Of a stretch of DNA of 64,000 nt, positions 7,750 to 16,108 are shown piece after piece. Each line of letters starts with the position of its first letter. The first letter of the stretch is position 1. The stretch lies in NCBI RefSeq assembly GCF_914271435.1, contig NZ_CAJZAI010000022.1, positions 1 through 64,000 of the forward strand, in the 5' to 3' direction. Position numbers and translations under genes: made by a program. The notes under the pieces were generated by a model. The model was given only the letters and a program-made list of their open reading frames with translations. It did no database searches and was not told the DNA's origin. The DNA is from Cupriavidus laharis (GTDB taxonomy: Bacteria; Pseudomonadota; Gammaproteobacteria; Burkholderiales; Burkholderiaceae).

Positions 7750-8693
7750 GGCTGTTCTCCTGGACAGTACTTGTCGAGATAGGCTGCCGCGAGTTCGAGC
7801 AACTCAGGAACCGCTTCGATGTACCAGTACGTAAGACCGACGTTGACATGCCCGAGGTAGGCGGCGAGTTTCGGCAATTCCCGACTTACGTCGCGACCGG
7901 CACGATACCACTCGACCAGACGTCCAGTCGCGAAGCTATGCCGGAAGTCCTGGAGGCGTGGGCCGTAACCATCGCGCCCATCCTCAGTCGCCGATCGCAG
8001 ACCGACAGCGCGCGACATTCTGACGAACATACTTCGTGCGGTGCCGGCCTTCAATCGCTTGCCGCTCTCACTAACCAGGAACGCCTCGCTCAATCGTAAA
8101 GGACAGAGTTGATCGCGTTTCTGGACGTAGTGTTCGAGTGCCACCCGGGTCGACTCTGCTACAGGAACACACCGCGATTTGCCGAGCTTCGATTCCCGGA
8201 TGGAGAGTATTCCGCTGACGAGGTCAACGTCGGACCGGTCGAGCCGAAACGCTTCGCCTGGCCTGAGGCCCGTCGCTACAAGAAGCCCTATGAGCGTCAA
8301 ATAGGTCAGTGCTCGCATGCCGGTTCGGGATCGCAGTTGAGCTGCTCGGGTCATAAGCAGATCAATTTCCTGCTCAGTGTAAATGTGCGGGGCATTGCGC
8401 TGTCTGCGGGCACTCAGGAGCCCTGCCGGAGGAATCTGGTTTCGACCGTCAATGACGTTCATCCATCGCGCGAATCCTCTCACTTGAGAGAGGCGTCGCC
8501 CCCAGGTGGCGCGTTCGACGAGTGTGGACGTCATCGCCCAGCGCAGAGCCAGATCGGTAGTAATGAACTCTGCATCTTCATGTTCCAGAAGATCAACGAA
8601 ATGGCCGAGTGCCAATGCAGGTTCGTAGAATGACGCCCCGAGAGCGCGGCGGACCGCCACGTACCGAGCGAGAGAATCGCGGATCGCAGTCAT
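7746..8693 (-). CDS. ritB: RIT1 second tyrosine recombinase (RitB)
   Basis: 315 residues from ATG 8693, which overlaps the TGA of RitA (ATGA). A start at 8717 is open but lies inside RitA and is less likely. Arg I (TGLRPGEAFRL), the box II Arg (LQDFRHSFAT), His (LGHVNVGLT) and Tyr (YWYIEA) are visible. The first His of the His-x-x-Arg motif is replaced: the residue three before the Arg is Gln. The RitB of RIT2 also lacks this His, so the change appears to be a feature of the RitB position rather than damage. It may alter cleavage chemistry or make RitB an accessory subunit. Confidence 0.88.
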   Translation of the reverse strand: MTAIRDSLARYVAVRRALGASFYEPALALGHFVDLLEHEDAEFITTDLALRWAMTSTLVERATWGRRLSQVRGFARWMNVIDGRNQIPPAGLLSARRQRNAPHIYTEQEIDLLMTRAAQLRSRTGMRALTYLTLIGLLVATGLRPGEAFRLDRSDVDLVSGILSIRESKLGKSRCVPVAESTRVALEHYVQKRDQLCPLRLSEAFLVSESGKRLKAGTARSMFVRMSRAVGLRSATEDGRDGYGPRLQDFRHSFATGRLVEWYRAGRDVSRELPKLAAYLGHVNVGLTYWYIEAVPELLELAAAYLDKYCPGEQP

Positions 8694-9922
8694 ATTGAAC
8701 CTCCAGCGGTCGGCCACGAGCGCGCGACCTCGCGCAGGTCCTCAAACGCGACCTTTGCATAGATCGCGGTACTATCCAGTGAGCGGTGCCGCAAGACCTC
8801 GGCTATTTCTGCCATCGAGGCCCCGTGGCGAATCATCGTCGTTGCCAGACCGTGACGGAACAGATGTGCGGCGCCCCGGCACGCGGGGCGGAAACCGGCA
8901 CGTGCGAAGGCCTGACAAACAATCTTGCCAATCGCCGCCGGCCCCGCCAAACCAACCCGAGGTGCCAATCTGCGAAGGAAGACGCGGCGCGATGCGCTTG
9001 CTCCGCGACCATCGCGGAGATATGTTGCGATTGCTTCTCCGACCTCCGATGACAGCGGGACGTGCTCGACCATTTGCCCCTTGCCATGAACGACGAGTTC
9101 TCCCGAACGCCAGTGAATGTCGTCGAGTTCGATGGCAACGATTTCTCCGGCACGTAGACCGAGCCGCGCCAACAACAGCAGGATTGCGTAGTCACGACAC
9201 CCAGTCGGGGTCGACCGGTCTGCAGATGCAATGAGAGCTTCTTGCTGCTCAGGCGTGAGGAACCTCGGCACAGTTGACTGTCGCCACTTACGAACTGAAG
9301 GCACTGACTCATACAGGTCTCGGGCCGTATCGCCGCGCAGAAAGAGGAAATGGCAGAACGAGCGAAGCGCAACTGCCATCAGCCGCGTGTACTCTGCCGA
9401 TCGGCCTTTGCTGCGGGCAAGAAGATGATTCCGGATCGTTACCGCGTCGAATGCATCTGGCAATAAACTTCCGTCGCTGGCCGAGTGGCTGTCGAGAAAG
9501 TCGCGAATGAACGGGCCATAGACGAGCAGAGAGTTCTTCGCGAGTCCGCGATCCTGCCTCAGATAGTCCAGGTATCGACCATAGATGTGCGCAATTGCGG
9601 ATTGGCGGCCCGACGTCGGCGGGCACACAATGGCTTCGGCACGCAGATAGGCGAGAAACTGCCGTAATGTGGGTCGCGCACGCTGGACGCGGTCTCGTGA
9701 TGCGTCGATCATGCGCTTCATAAAGCGAGCTGTGACAGACTCATCGAGATCAATCAGGTCGATGTGCCTGTTCTTCATCCACCCAGAGAACGCACACAGG
9801 ATTCTTCGTTTCTTGCGAAGTGATACCTCGGAATAGTGTGCCGTCCGTAGACGATCAAGAAATGCATTGATGTGATGGGCCGGCAGCCCGCCGGATTCGC
9901 TGACTGTGCGTTTCGCATTCAT
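8690..9922 (-). CDS. ritA: RIT1 first tyrosine recombinase (RitA)
   Basis: 410 residues, the longest of the trio, because two N-terminal helical modules precede the catalytic domain (core-binding domain about 115-215). Catalytic residues are complete: Arg in LGLRAGEIVAI, His-x-x-Arg in AHLFRHGLATT, His in LRHRSLDST and Tyr in TAIYAKVA. It is the promoter-proximal gene of a three-gene operon with 4-bp stop/start overlaps throughout, so all three proteins are probably made in fixed ratio. Its ATG is about 100 bp inside the right terminal repeat, and the promoter must lie within or near that terminus. Confidence 0.9.
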   Translation of the reverse strand: MNAKRTVSESGGLPAHHINAFLDRLRTAHYSEVSLRKKRRILCAFSGWMKNRHIDLIDLDESVTARFMKRMIDASRDRVQRARPTLRQFLAYLRAEAIVCPPTSGRQSAIAHIYGRYLDYLRQDRGLAKNSLLVYGPFIRDFLDSHSASDGSLLPDAFDAVTIRNHLLARSKGRSAEYTRLMAVALRSFCHFLFLRGDTARDLYESVPSVRKWRQSTVPRFLTPEQQEALIASADRSTPTGCRDYAILLLLARLGLRAGEIVAIELDDIHWRSGELVVHGKGQMVEHVPLSSEVGEAIATYLRDGRGASASRRVFLRRLAPRVGLAGPAAIGKIVCQAFARAGFRPACRGAAHLFRHGLATTMIRHGASMAEIAEVLRHRSLDSTAIYAKVAFEDLREVARSWPTAGGSI

Positions 9923-10019
9923 ACGATTTCTCCTGGCCAGCGCGATAGCTAGCCTGAGAAATCATACGTTTATGCCGACACAGCGTTCATGAAAGGCCAT
10001 GCCCACCGTCACGCGCATG

Positions 10020-10052
10020 CACGACGCGGCATAATCGGGGAGTCGGCATAAC
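10020..10052. repeat. RIT1 right terminal inverted repeat
   Basis: This is the reverse complement of the left terminus with one mismatch in 33. The internal inverted core TTATGCCGACA is at 9970-9980, at about the same distance from the tip as on the left. The element ends at 10052, and only CTGCGT separates it from the IS91-like terminal repeat. Confidence 0.9.
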
Positions 10053-10058
10053 CTGCGT

Positions 10059-10120
10059 TGTACTAAACCGCTGACGCGGTAGTGGGAGGTGGGCAAAGGA
10101 CTATGGCTGACGTTTCATGA
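10059..10120. repeat. 62-bp terminal inverted repeat, left copy
   Basis: It begins TGTACTAAACCGCTGACGCG and ends GACGTTTCATGA. A degraded third copy of the first 20 bases (TGTGCTAAACCGCTCCGCAG) appears at 10211-10230, inside the element, which may mark the true ter end of the IS91 unit. Confidence 0.9.
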
Positions 10121-10129
10121 TGCAGAGGG

Positions 10130-10206
10130 TTTTTTGATTGGCGATCGCGGCCCCTCACGCGTGAGTCGGCCGGTCGGGGCCAGTCCGCGATCGGTAATCA
10201 AAAAAA
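10130..10206. terminator. Long imperfect palindrome with T-run and A-run
   Basis: The left arm at 10130-10150 (TTTTTTGATTGGCGATCGCGG) pairs with 10185-10206 (CCGCGATCGGTAATCAAAAAAA) with two mismatches, and an inner GGCCCC/GGGGCC pair extends the stem. A T-rich and an A-rich end on a GC-rich stem fit a bidirectional intrinsic terminator. It could equally be a single-strand structure recognised by the HUH transposase. The rest of 10207-10478 holds no gene I can support. Confidence 0.55.
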
Positions 10207-10478
10207 CATTTGTGCTAAACCGCTCCGCAGGCGCTCGCTTCTATGGGCATTGAATGAACGACGCGATGATTCGCGATGCCCGGCACGTGGCCGTGGCACG
10301 CCGGAACCGTGCGATCTGAGAGAGCCGGTGGCGCGATGACAGCGGGAATGCGCGGGTCAACGGCCAGATAGTGCGGAGTTTCGCGACATTGTGATGGTGC
10401 GAAGACGGCAAAGCACGAGTCGGTTCGCGTTGGCCACATGGGGAAGACCAACGAGCTCGAGGTTGGTACTGATGCCGG

Positions 10479-11687
10479 TCACTGTCCATGGCTGGGATCA
10501 GGTGGAGCCCGCGGCAGGATGCCAGGCACACCGCCTTCGATGCGGACCATGTGGCCCTTGCCACAGACGGGGCAATCGCGCAGCGACCTGCCGGTGAGCC
10601 GCTGGTAACGGTCACGGTAGTCTTCCCCGATGGCGGGTGACGCAGCGGCGGGTGACTCGACGCCGAGCAGCCGCCGGCAGGTGGCCAGGCGCGCCGCCCG
10701 GTGGCAGTTGGCGAGCCACCCGTAGCTACGGATGCGCTTGAAGCCGTCGGGCAGCACATGCAGCAGGAAGCGGCGGATGAACTCATCGGCCGTCAGGGTC
10801 ATGGTCCTTTGGCGGGCTTCGTGACGGTAGTCCTTCCACCGGAAGAGGACCGAGTCGCCATCAAGGCGCAGCAACCGGTTATTCGAGATGGCGACGCGAT
10901 GCGTGTAGCGGCCCAGGTAGTCGAGCACCTGTCGGGCGCCGCCAAACGGTGGTTTCGCGTAGACGACCCACTCCGCGTGAGCAGCGGGTGCGAGCCAGGC
11001 CGCGAATGCTGGCGGATCACGCAAGGGTTCGAGCTGGCCATGGAAGCGCAGCAAGCCGGTGTCGAAGGCGCGGCGCAGTTGCTCGAGAAACAGACGTCGG
11101 AACAGCCGTGAGAGCACCCGCACGGGCAGAAAGAAGCCCGGTCGACACGCGATCCAGCGCTCGCCGTCCGGGGCAATGCCGCCGCCTGGTATCACGCAAT
11201 GGATGTGCGGATGGTGCAATAGATTCTGCCCCCATGTGTGCAGGACGGAGAGGAAGCCGATCTCCGCGCCCAGGTGTTTCGGATCGGCGGCGATCGTGCG
11301 CAGCGTCGCGGCGCTGGTGCGGAACAGCATGTCATAGAGAAGCCTCTTGTTCTGGTACGCGAGTACCGCGATGGGTTCGGGCAGTGTGAAGACGACATGG
11401 AAGTACTCGACCTCGGGGAGCAGTTCGGCCTGCCGGCGCTCGAGCCATTGCGCGCGGGCGAGCGACTGGCACTTCGGACAGCATCGATGGCGGCACGAGT
11501 CGTAGGCAATGCGCTGATGCCCGCAGGCATCACACTGCTCGACATGGCCGCCGAGCGCGGCGGTGCGGCACAGCTCGATGGCGCTCATCGCGCGCCGCTG
11601 GGCACGACTGAGGGCGTCGGCATGGGTCTGCCGGAACTGTGGGCCGCAGCGGCGAAAGATATCCGCCACCTCGAGCGCCGGTCGCAT
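10479..11687 (-). CDS. tnpA: IS91-family HUH (Y2) transposase
   Basis: 402 residues. An N-terminal zinc-binding region (CDACGH at about 52-57, then CRHRCCPKC at 65-73) is followed by the HUH motif HPHIH at 159-163 and the two catalytic tyrosines in YLGRY (257 and 261), the arrangement of IS91/IS801 rolling-circle transposases. The gene follows the tyrosine recombinase by 8 bp and is probably cotranscribed with it. Family members nick at an ori end and move by single-strand transfer, sometimes taking neighbouring DNA. Here the only flanking DNA is RIT1 and RIT2. The C-terminus (about 350-402) is proline- and charge-rich. Confidence 0.92.
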   Translation of the reverse strand: MRPALEVADIFRRCGPQFRQTHADALSRAQRRAMSAIELCRTAALGGHVEQCDACGHQRIAYDSCRHRCCPKCQSLARAQWLERRQAELLPEVEYFHVVFTLPEPIAVLAYQNKRLLYDMLFRTSAATLRTIAADPKHLGAEIGFLSVLHTWGQNLLHHPHIHCVIPGGGIAPDGERWIACRPGFFLPVRVLSRLFRRLFLEQLRRAFDTGLLRFHGQLEPLRDPPAFAAWLAPAAHAEWVVYAKPPFGGARQVLDYLGRYTHRVAISNNRLLRLDGDSVLFRWKDYRHEARQRTMTLTADEFIRRFLLHVLPDGFKRIRSYGWLANCHRAARLATCRRLLGVESPAAASPAIGEDYRDRYQRLTGRSLRDCPVCGKGHMVRIEGGVPGILPRAPPDPSHGQ

Positions 11688-11695
11688 CGCCGGCT

Positions 11696-12574
11696 TCAGA
11701 AGTATGTAGGCGGTGTGGGCTCAGGCGGGATGGGTGCGGGATGCGGCAGCAGGTCGAAGGGACTCGGGGTCGCGCACACGGTGCTGGTCGCGATTCGTAA
11801 GTAGCGCGAAGTGGTCGCAAGGGACCTATGGCCCATCAGCAGCTGGATCCGGCGCACGTCGGTGCCGGCCTCCAGTAAATGCGTGGCGAAGGCGTGCCTC
11901 AGCGAATGCGGTGTGATGGGTTTCGTGATGCCGCTGCGCTTACGTGCAAGCTGGCATGCCTGGCCCACGGCATCGCGGCTGATGGGCCGTCCGGGAATGT
12001 TGCCCGGAAACAGCCAGTCCCGCGGGTGAGCATCCTGCCAGTACGTTCGCAGGATCTCAAGCAGCTTCGGCGACAGCATGACGTAGCGATCCTTACGGTT
12101 CTTCCCCTGGTTCACACGGATGACCATGCGCTTGCTGTCGATATCGGTGACCTTCAGATGCACGACTTCTGACACCCGCAGTCCGGCGGCGTACGCGGTC
12201 ATCAGGATGGTGCGGTGCTTGAGACTGGCGATCGCCTCGAAGAAGGTGGTGATCTCCTCCAGGCTGAGGATGACTGGCAGTCGGACCGGCTTCTTCGGCA
12301 AGGGAAAGTCCTCGTCGCTCCAGTCGCGTTTGAGCGTCACGCGGTAGAGAAAGCGCAGTGCGCCGATCGTTGCGCCGAGACTGGCGGGTGCCAGCTTGCG
12401 CTCTTCGCGGAGATAGACGAGCCAGGCCCGGATCTCCTCGGGACCCAGCAGTTCGGGCGAACGGCGAAAGTGGCGGGCGAAACTGGATACCTGAATCAGA
12501 TAGGACTTCTGGGTATTCTCTGCAAGGTTGCGGATCTGCATGTCATGCAGCATGCGTTGGCGCAGTGGCGTCAT
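11696..12574 (-). CDS. Tyrosine recombinase of the IS91-like element
   Basis: 292 residues from ATG 12574, chosen because AGGAGG stands 6-11 bases upstream; an open frame extends to 12676 without a better start. The core-binding domain (about 10-95) precedes a complete catalytic domain: Arg in AAGLRVSEVVHL, His-x-x-Arg in TPHSLRHAFATHL, His in MGHRSLATTS and Tyr in SRYLRIAT. The tail after about residue 270 is rich in proline and probably unstructured. It precedes the HUH transposase and may resolve or process intermediates, but its exact role in such elements is not established. Confidence 0.88.
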   Translation of the reverse strand: MTPLRQRMLHDMQIRNLAENTQKSYLIQVSSFARHFRRSPELLGPEEIRAWLVYLREERKLAPASLGATIGALRFLYRVTLKRDWSDEDFPLPKKPVRLPVILSLEEITTFFEAIASLKHRTILMTAYAAGLRVSEVVHLKVTDIDSKRMVIRVNQGKNRKDRYVMLSPKLLEILRTYWQDAHPRDWLFPGNIPGRPISRDAVGQACQLARKRSGITKPITPHSLRHAFATHLLEAGTDVRRIQLLMGHRSLATTSRYLRIATSTVCATPSPFDLLPHPAPIPPEPTPPTYF

Positions 12575-12682
12575 GGCGAGCCTCCTGGAAGCAGTGGGTG
12601 GAATGCCCAACCGGGCGTTCACATACTGCTCCTGGCGACACCGCTCACCACCTCGCTGGGGTTCAGCGCCAGACAACCCTCT

Positions 12683-12744
12683 TCATGAAACGTCAGCCAT
12701 AGTCCTTTGCCCACCTCCCACTACCGCGTCAGCGGTTTAGTACA
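12683..12744. repeat. 62-bp terminal inverted repeat, right copy
   Basis: This is the reverse complement of 10059-10120. It ends at 12744, five bases (GGGCC) before the left terminus of RIT2 at 12750. Because it lies upstream of the recombinase gene at 12574, it may carry that gene's promoter. Confidence 0.9.
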
Positions 12745-12894
12745 GGGCCCATTATCTCGAGTGCTGTTTTATCTGGTGCTCGACGCACGAGGTTACTGTC
12801 CACACGAGGAACTCGGCTGACACAACACCGCATAAATCCAGCGCGTTCAACGAGCATGTGAATCCGATCTGGCCCGGACAGCGTATATGCTTGC

Positions 12895-14130
12895 ATGAAC
12901 ACGCAGTCACCCAAGCCACAACCGTCCGAGCGTACGCCTAGCCTGCGGGACATCCTGCGCGTATGGCATGGCGATCGCTGTGTCCGCCCAAGCACTGCGC
13001 GTCTATACCTCCATTGGATCGGCCGGTTTCGACGCTATTGTCGCGCCCTAAATCTTGATGAAGGTGCCGAACTATCGCGCGAAGGGGTCAAGCGCTTCCG
13101 GTCCTGGTACGCGCGTACACGCAAGGTTAACCCCGCGTATCTCAGTCACGTGAGTTCGTCTATGCGCTCGCTGCGGCGCGTTCACGAAGTCATGGGCTTA
13201 CCGGTGCCGCCGTGGCAATCCCTCGAATGCCATCGGCCACCTGCCATGGGGGTTCTGCGTGACTACACTGCCTATCTTGGGCAAGTTCGTGGCAATCCCG
13301 AGGTCACGATCCGCAAGAAGCTCGATCACGTAGGCAAGCTGTTCGAGCACCTGCGCAGTTCCGGTAAGACCTGGCGCCATCTGAGCTTGCCCGACATCGA
13401 TGCATTCCTCATCGTATGCGCCAGCCACTATGCACGCTCGACGACGGCCGACATCGCCAGCACGGTCAGATCCTTTGCCCGGTTCTTGCTGGCCAGCGGG
13501 CGCATTCGCGCCGACTTGGCCGACGGGGTAATCTCGCCAGTACAGCCCAGATCCGAACGCCCCCAGCGCGCATTACCGTGGGAGGACGTTCAGCGACTCC
13601 TGCGCGCTGTGGACACGAGCACCGCACGCGGACTGCGCGACCATGCGCTGTTGTTGATGATGAGCACCTACGGCCTGGGCGCCGGCGAAGTGATCGGCCT
13701 GCAACTGCAGGACATTGACTGGGATGCCGGTACGCTGCAGATTTCGCGCCCGAAGACCAGCGCCAACTTTGTGTTGCCCTTGCTTCCCCCAGTGGCCAAG
13801 GTGCTGGCCCGTTACCTGCGGCATGGGCGTCCGCCGCATACACCTACGCGGCATGTGTTCGTCCAGATGAAGGTGCCATTCGGCGCCCTCACGGCATCGT
13901 CGGCGGTGCGGCACGTGCTCATCAAACATGCCAAGATCGCCGGTATCCAGGCACCTTACCTAGGCAGCCACGTCTTGCGGCACTCGAACGCCGCGCGGCA
14001 ACTCGATGTTGGCACCAAGGCACGAGTGTTGTCGGATCTGCTCGGACATCGCGACCCGGAGTCGGTGTCGGCCTACCTGCGCATCGCCACGCAGTCGCTG
14101 CGCGACGTCTCTCTTCCGGTGCCGCGATGA
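12895..14130 (+). CDS. ritA: RIT2 first tyrosine recombinase (RitA)
   Basis: 411 residues. Domain layout matches RitA of RIT1: N-terminal helical region, core-binding domain (about 115-215), catalytic domain (about 225-405). His-x-x-Arg (SHVLRHSNAARQ), His (LGHRDPESV) and Tyr (SAYLRIAT) are present. The first catalytic Arg is missing: where RitA of RIT1 has GLRAGE, this protein has GLGAGE (codon GGC near 13678). Without Arg I a tyrosine recombinase is normally very poor at cleavage, so this subunit may be structural, or the element may be disabled. The gene overlaps RitB by 4 bp (ATGA). Confidence 0.87.
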   Translation: MNTQSPKPQPSERTPSLRDILRVWHGDRCVRPSTARLYLHWIGRFRRYCRALNLDEGAELSREGVKRFRSWYARTRKVNPAYLSHVSSSMRSLRRVHEVMGLPVPPWQSLECHRPPAMGVLRDYTAYLGQVRGNPEVTIRKKLDHVGKLFEHLRSSGKTWRHLSLPDIDAFLIVCASHYARSTTADIASTVRSFARFLLASGRIRADLADGVISPVQPRSERPQRALPWEDVQRLLRAVDTSTARGLRDHALLLMMSTYGLGAGEVIGLQLQDIDWDAGTLQISRPKTSANFVLPLLPPVAKVLARYLRHGRPPHTPTRHVFVQMKVPFGALTASSAVRHVLIKHAKIAGIQAPYLGSHVLRHSNAARQLDVGTKARVLSDLLGHRDPESVSAYLRIATQSLRDVSLPVPR

Positions 14131-15098
14131 GCACGAAGATTACCGCCGCTACCCTGACCCGTGACGCAATGCAGTTCCTGGCGTTTAAGAGGGCCATGGG
14201 CATGGGCTACCGCCGCGCCGAGTTTGTGCTCAACGGCTTCGTGCGCTTCGTCCGTGACCGGTATGGCGACCGTCCTGCGTCATTGGAGCAGGTGGTGACG
14301 CAGTGGGTGACGCGAATCGAAGGCCGCAAGGCCATCACGGTGGGCAACGAATTCGGCGTGGTGCGTCAGTTGTGCCTGTTCCGTCGCCGCAGCGATCCAT
14401 ATGGCTTCGTCCCCGATCACGCGGTGGCGCCGGTCAAGGAGTCGGTGTTCGTGCCTTACATCTTCAGCCGCGAAGAGGTGCTTGCCATGGTGGGCGCGGC
14501 CACGCGGCACGAGGGTCGCAACATGTGGGGGGCGATGCTGCGCGCGCTCACGCTCGTACTGTACTGCACCGGGATGCGGCTGGGCGAAGCCACCAGTCTG
14601 CATCTGGTCGACGTCAATCTACGCACCGCCGTTCTCACAGTTCAACGAAGCAAGGGGCGCTCGCGCATCCTGGCGATCCGCAACGACCTGGTCGTCGAAT
14701 TACGCCACTACCTGCGGCAACGCGAGGAAGTCCTGGCGGCAAGCGGGGCCGACGATCCATTGACACTGTTCATCCGTCGCGACGGATCTGCACTCACTGT
14801 GCGGGCTGCCTCGGATGTGTTGCGATGCCTGCTGCGCGATCTCGGCTTGAAGCCGCCACGCGGTCGCTCGGGTGCTAGGCCTTACGAGTTCAGGCATGCC
14901 TTCGCCGTACATCGGCTGACCGCTTGGGCCATTGAGGGTGTGGACGTGCACACGAAGCTGCCGTGGTTGTCGGCCTACCTCGGCCACCAGAACGTCCTTG
15001 GTACAGAGGTGTACCTCAAGGCCACGCCCGAGCTGTTGCAACTCGCGAGCCAGCGCTTCGAGCAGCACTCGCGCCGCAAGCGCCGATCGCTGCCATGA
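14127..15098 (+). CDS. ritB: RIT2 second tyrosine recombinase (RitB)
   Basis: 323 residues. Arg I (TGMRLGEATSL), the box II Arg (RPYEFRHAFAVHRL), His (LGHQNVLGTE) and Tyr (TEVYLKAT) are present. As in RitB of RIT1, the His of His-x-x-Arg is absent, with Tyr three residues before the Arg. A long insertion between box II and the last His (WAIEGVDVHTKLPWLSA) also matches RIT1 RitB (VEWYRAGRDVSRELPKLAA), so this insert looks like a RitB hallmark. It is coupled to the genes on both sides by ATGA overlaps. Confidence 0.88.
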   Translation: MSTKITAATLTRDAMQFLAFKRAMGMGYRRAEFVLNGFVRFVRDRYGDRPASLEQVVTQWVTRIEGRKAITVGNEFGVVRQLCLFRRRSDPYGFVPDHAVAPVKESVFVPYIFSREEVLAMVGAATRHEGRNMWGAMLRALTLVLYCTGMRLGEATSLHLVDVNLRTAVLTVQRSKGRSRILAIRNDLVVELRHYLRQREEVLAASGADDPLTLFIRRDGSALTVRAASDVLRCLLRDLGLKPPRGRSGARPYEFRHAFAVHRLTAWAIEGVDVHTKLPWLSAYLGHQNVLGTEVYLKATPELLQLASQRFEQHSRRKRRSLP

Positions 15099-16108
15099 AC
15101 CGCTCGCAGGATGGTCTGTTCGCGCTTGTGCAGTCGTACTTCACCGAATACCTGCCGACGCAGCGAGGTGCCAGCGTCCACACGATCAGGGCCTACCGCG
15201 ATGCGCTGACGATACTGTTAAAGTTCGTTTCTGAGCAGCGCGGCCGAGGGGTTGCTTCCTTGCAGCTCGGCGACATTGACGCTGATGCCGTGACACGCTT
15301 CCTGGATCATATCGAGATGCAGCGATCGAATTCGGCAGCAACACGCAATTGCCGCCGAGCGGCCATCCGTGGCTTCTTCAAGCATCTACTGCGCAACGAC
15401 TTGGCGCACTCGCAGCAGTACATGCGAGTGCTGGCGATCCCTGCAAAGAAGGCGCGGCAGCGGCCAGCAACCTACCTTGAGGCGGAGGATGTCCGCTTGA
15501 TCATCAGCACGCCCAATCGGCGCACCGTCGACGGTTGGCGTGACTACGCGCTTCTGCTCTTCCTCTACAACAGTGCTGCTCGGGTCAGCGAAGCCGCCGG
15601 ACTTCGGTGGGACGATCTGCAATTGACCTCACCAAGGCAAGTTCGATTGCACGGCAAGGGCAAGAAAGAGCGCCTGTTGCCGCTTTGGACCGAGACAGCC
15701 AACGCGCTGCACCGACTGCGCGGTATGTCAGGTGCTACCGATGAACAGTGCGTATTCCTGAATCGACACGGCCAGCCTATGACCCGCGACGGCGTCGCCT
15801 ACGTTCTTGGCAAGCATGTAGCGGCAGCGGCTCGCGACAACCCAGTGCTGCGACGCAAGCACATCACGCCACACGTGCTACGTCACAGTTGCGCCGTTGC
15901 GCTTCTGCAGTCAGGAACCGACGTGACGGTGATCCGTGACTATCTCGGCCACGCCAGCGTCGCCACGACCGGCCGCTACATCACGACCAACCTGCAGATG
16001 AAGCGAGAGGCCATGCTCGCCTTCTGGAAGAAGGCGGGCATCGAGCCGGCGAACGCGAAGACATGGAAGCCAAAGGGCGACATGCTCGCGTTCTTGAAGT
16101 CCCTGTGA
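15095..16108 (+). CDS. ritC: RIT2 third tyrosine recombinase (RitC)
   Basis: 337 residues from ATG 15095, which overlaps the RitB stop. The frame is open back to 14963, but that part lies inside RitB and is not expected to be translated. All catalytic residues are visible: Arg in SAARVSEAAGL, His-x-x-Arg in TPHVLRHSCAV, His in LGHASVATT and Tyr in GRYITTN. As in RIT1, the third protein is the complete, XerC/D-like enzyme. The gene ends 74 bp before the right terminus. Confidence 0.9.
   Translation: MNRSQDGLFALVQSYFTEYLPTQRGASVHTIRAYRDALTILLKFVSEQRGRGVASLQLGDIDADAVTRFLDHIEMQRSNSAATRNCRRAAIRGFFKHLLRNDLAHSQQYMRVLAIPAKKARQRPATYLEAEDVRLIISTPNRRTVDGWRDYALLLFLYNSAARVSEAAGLRWDDLQLTSPRQVRLHGKGKKERLLPLWTETANALHRLRGMSGATDEQCVFLNRHGQPMTRDGVAYVLGKHVAAAARDNPVLRRKHITPHVLRHSCAVALLQSGTDVTVIRDYLGHASVATTGRYITTNLQMKREAMLAFWKKAGIEPANAKTWKPKGDMLAFLKSL

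Larger units (their letters stand above)
6660..10052 (-). mobile_element. RIT1, recombinase-in-trio element
   Basis: Three overlapping tyrosine recombinase genes on the minus strand (9922 to 6754) are bracketed by 33-bp inverted repeats (6660-6692 and 10020-10052) that differ at one base. This is the layout of RIT elements, known in Cupriavidus and many other genera. The element is about 3.4 kb. It interrupts an IS66 tnpC frame on the left. On the right, only 6 bp separate it from the IS91-like element. No cargo gene is present. The mechanism of RIT movement is not settled. Confidence 0.9.
10059..12744 (-). mobile_element. IS91-like element with tyrosine recombinase and 62-bp inverted ends
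   Basis: A HUH transposase gene and an upstream tyrosine recombinase gene lie on the minus strand between two copies of a 62-bp sequence in inverted orientation (10059-10120 and 12683-12744) that I read as identical. IS91 elements with an accessory recombinase are known, but IS91 termini are normally non-identical ori and ter ends, so long perfect inverted repeats are unusual. Each copy contains a small hairpin (ACCGC-TGAC-GCGGT). The element is squeezed between RIT1 and RIT2 with 6 and 5 bp of spacer. Confidence 0.8.

Noticed and set aside
13198..13929. Minus-strand frames over RitA of RIT2
   Set aside because: Shadows of the plus-strand recombinase, which has the tyrosine recombinase signature.
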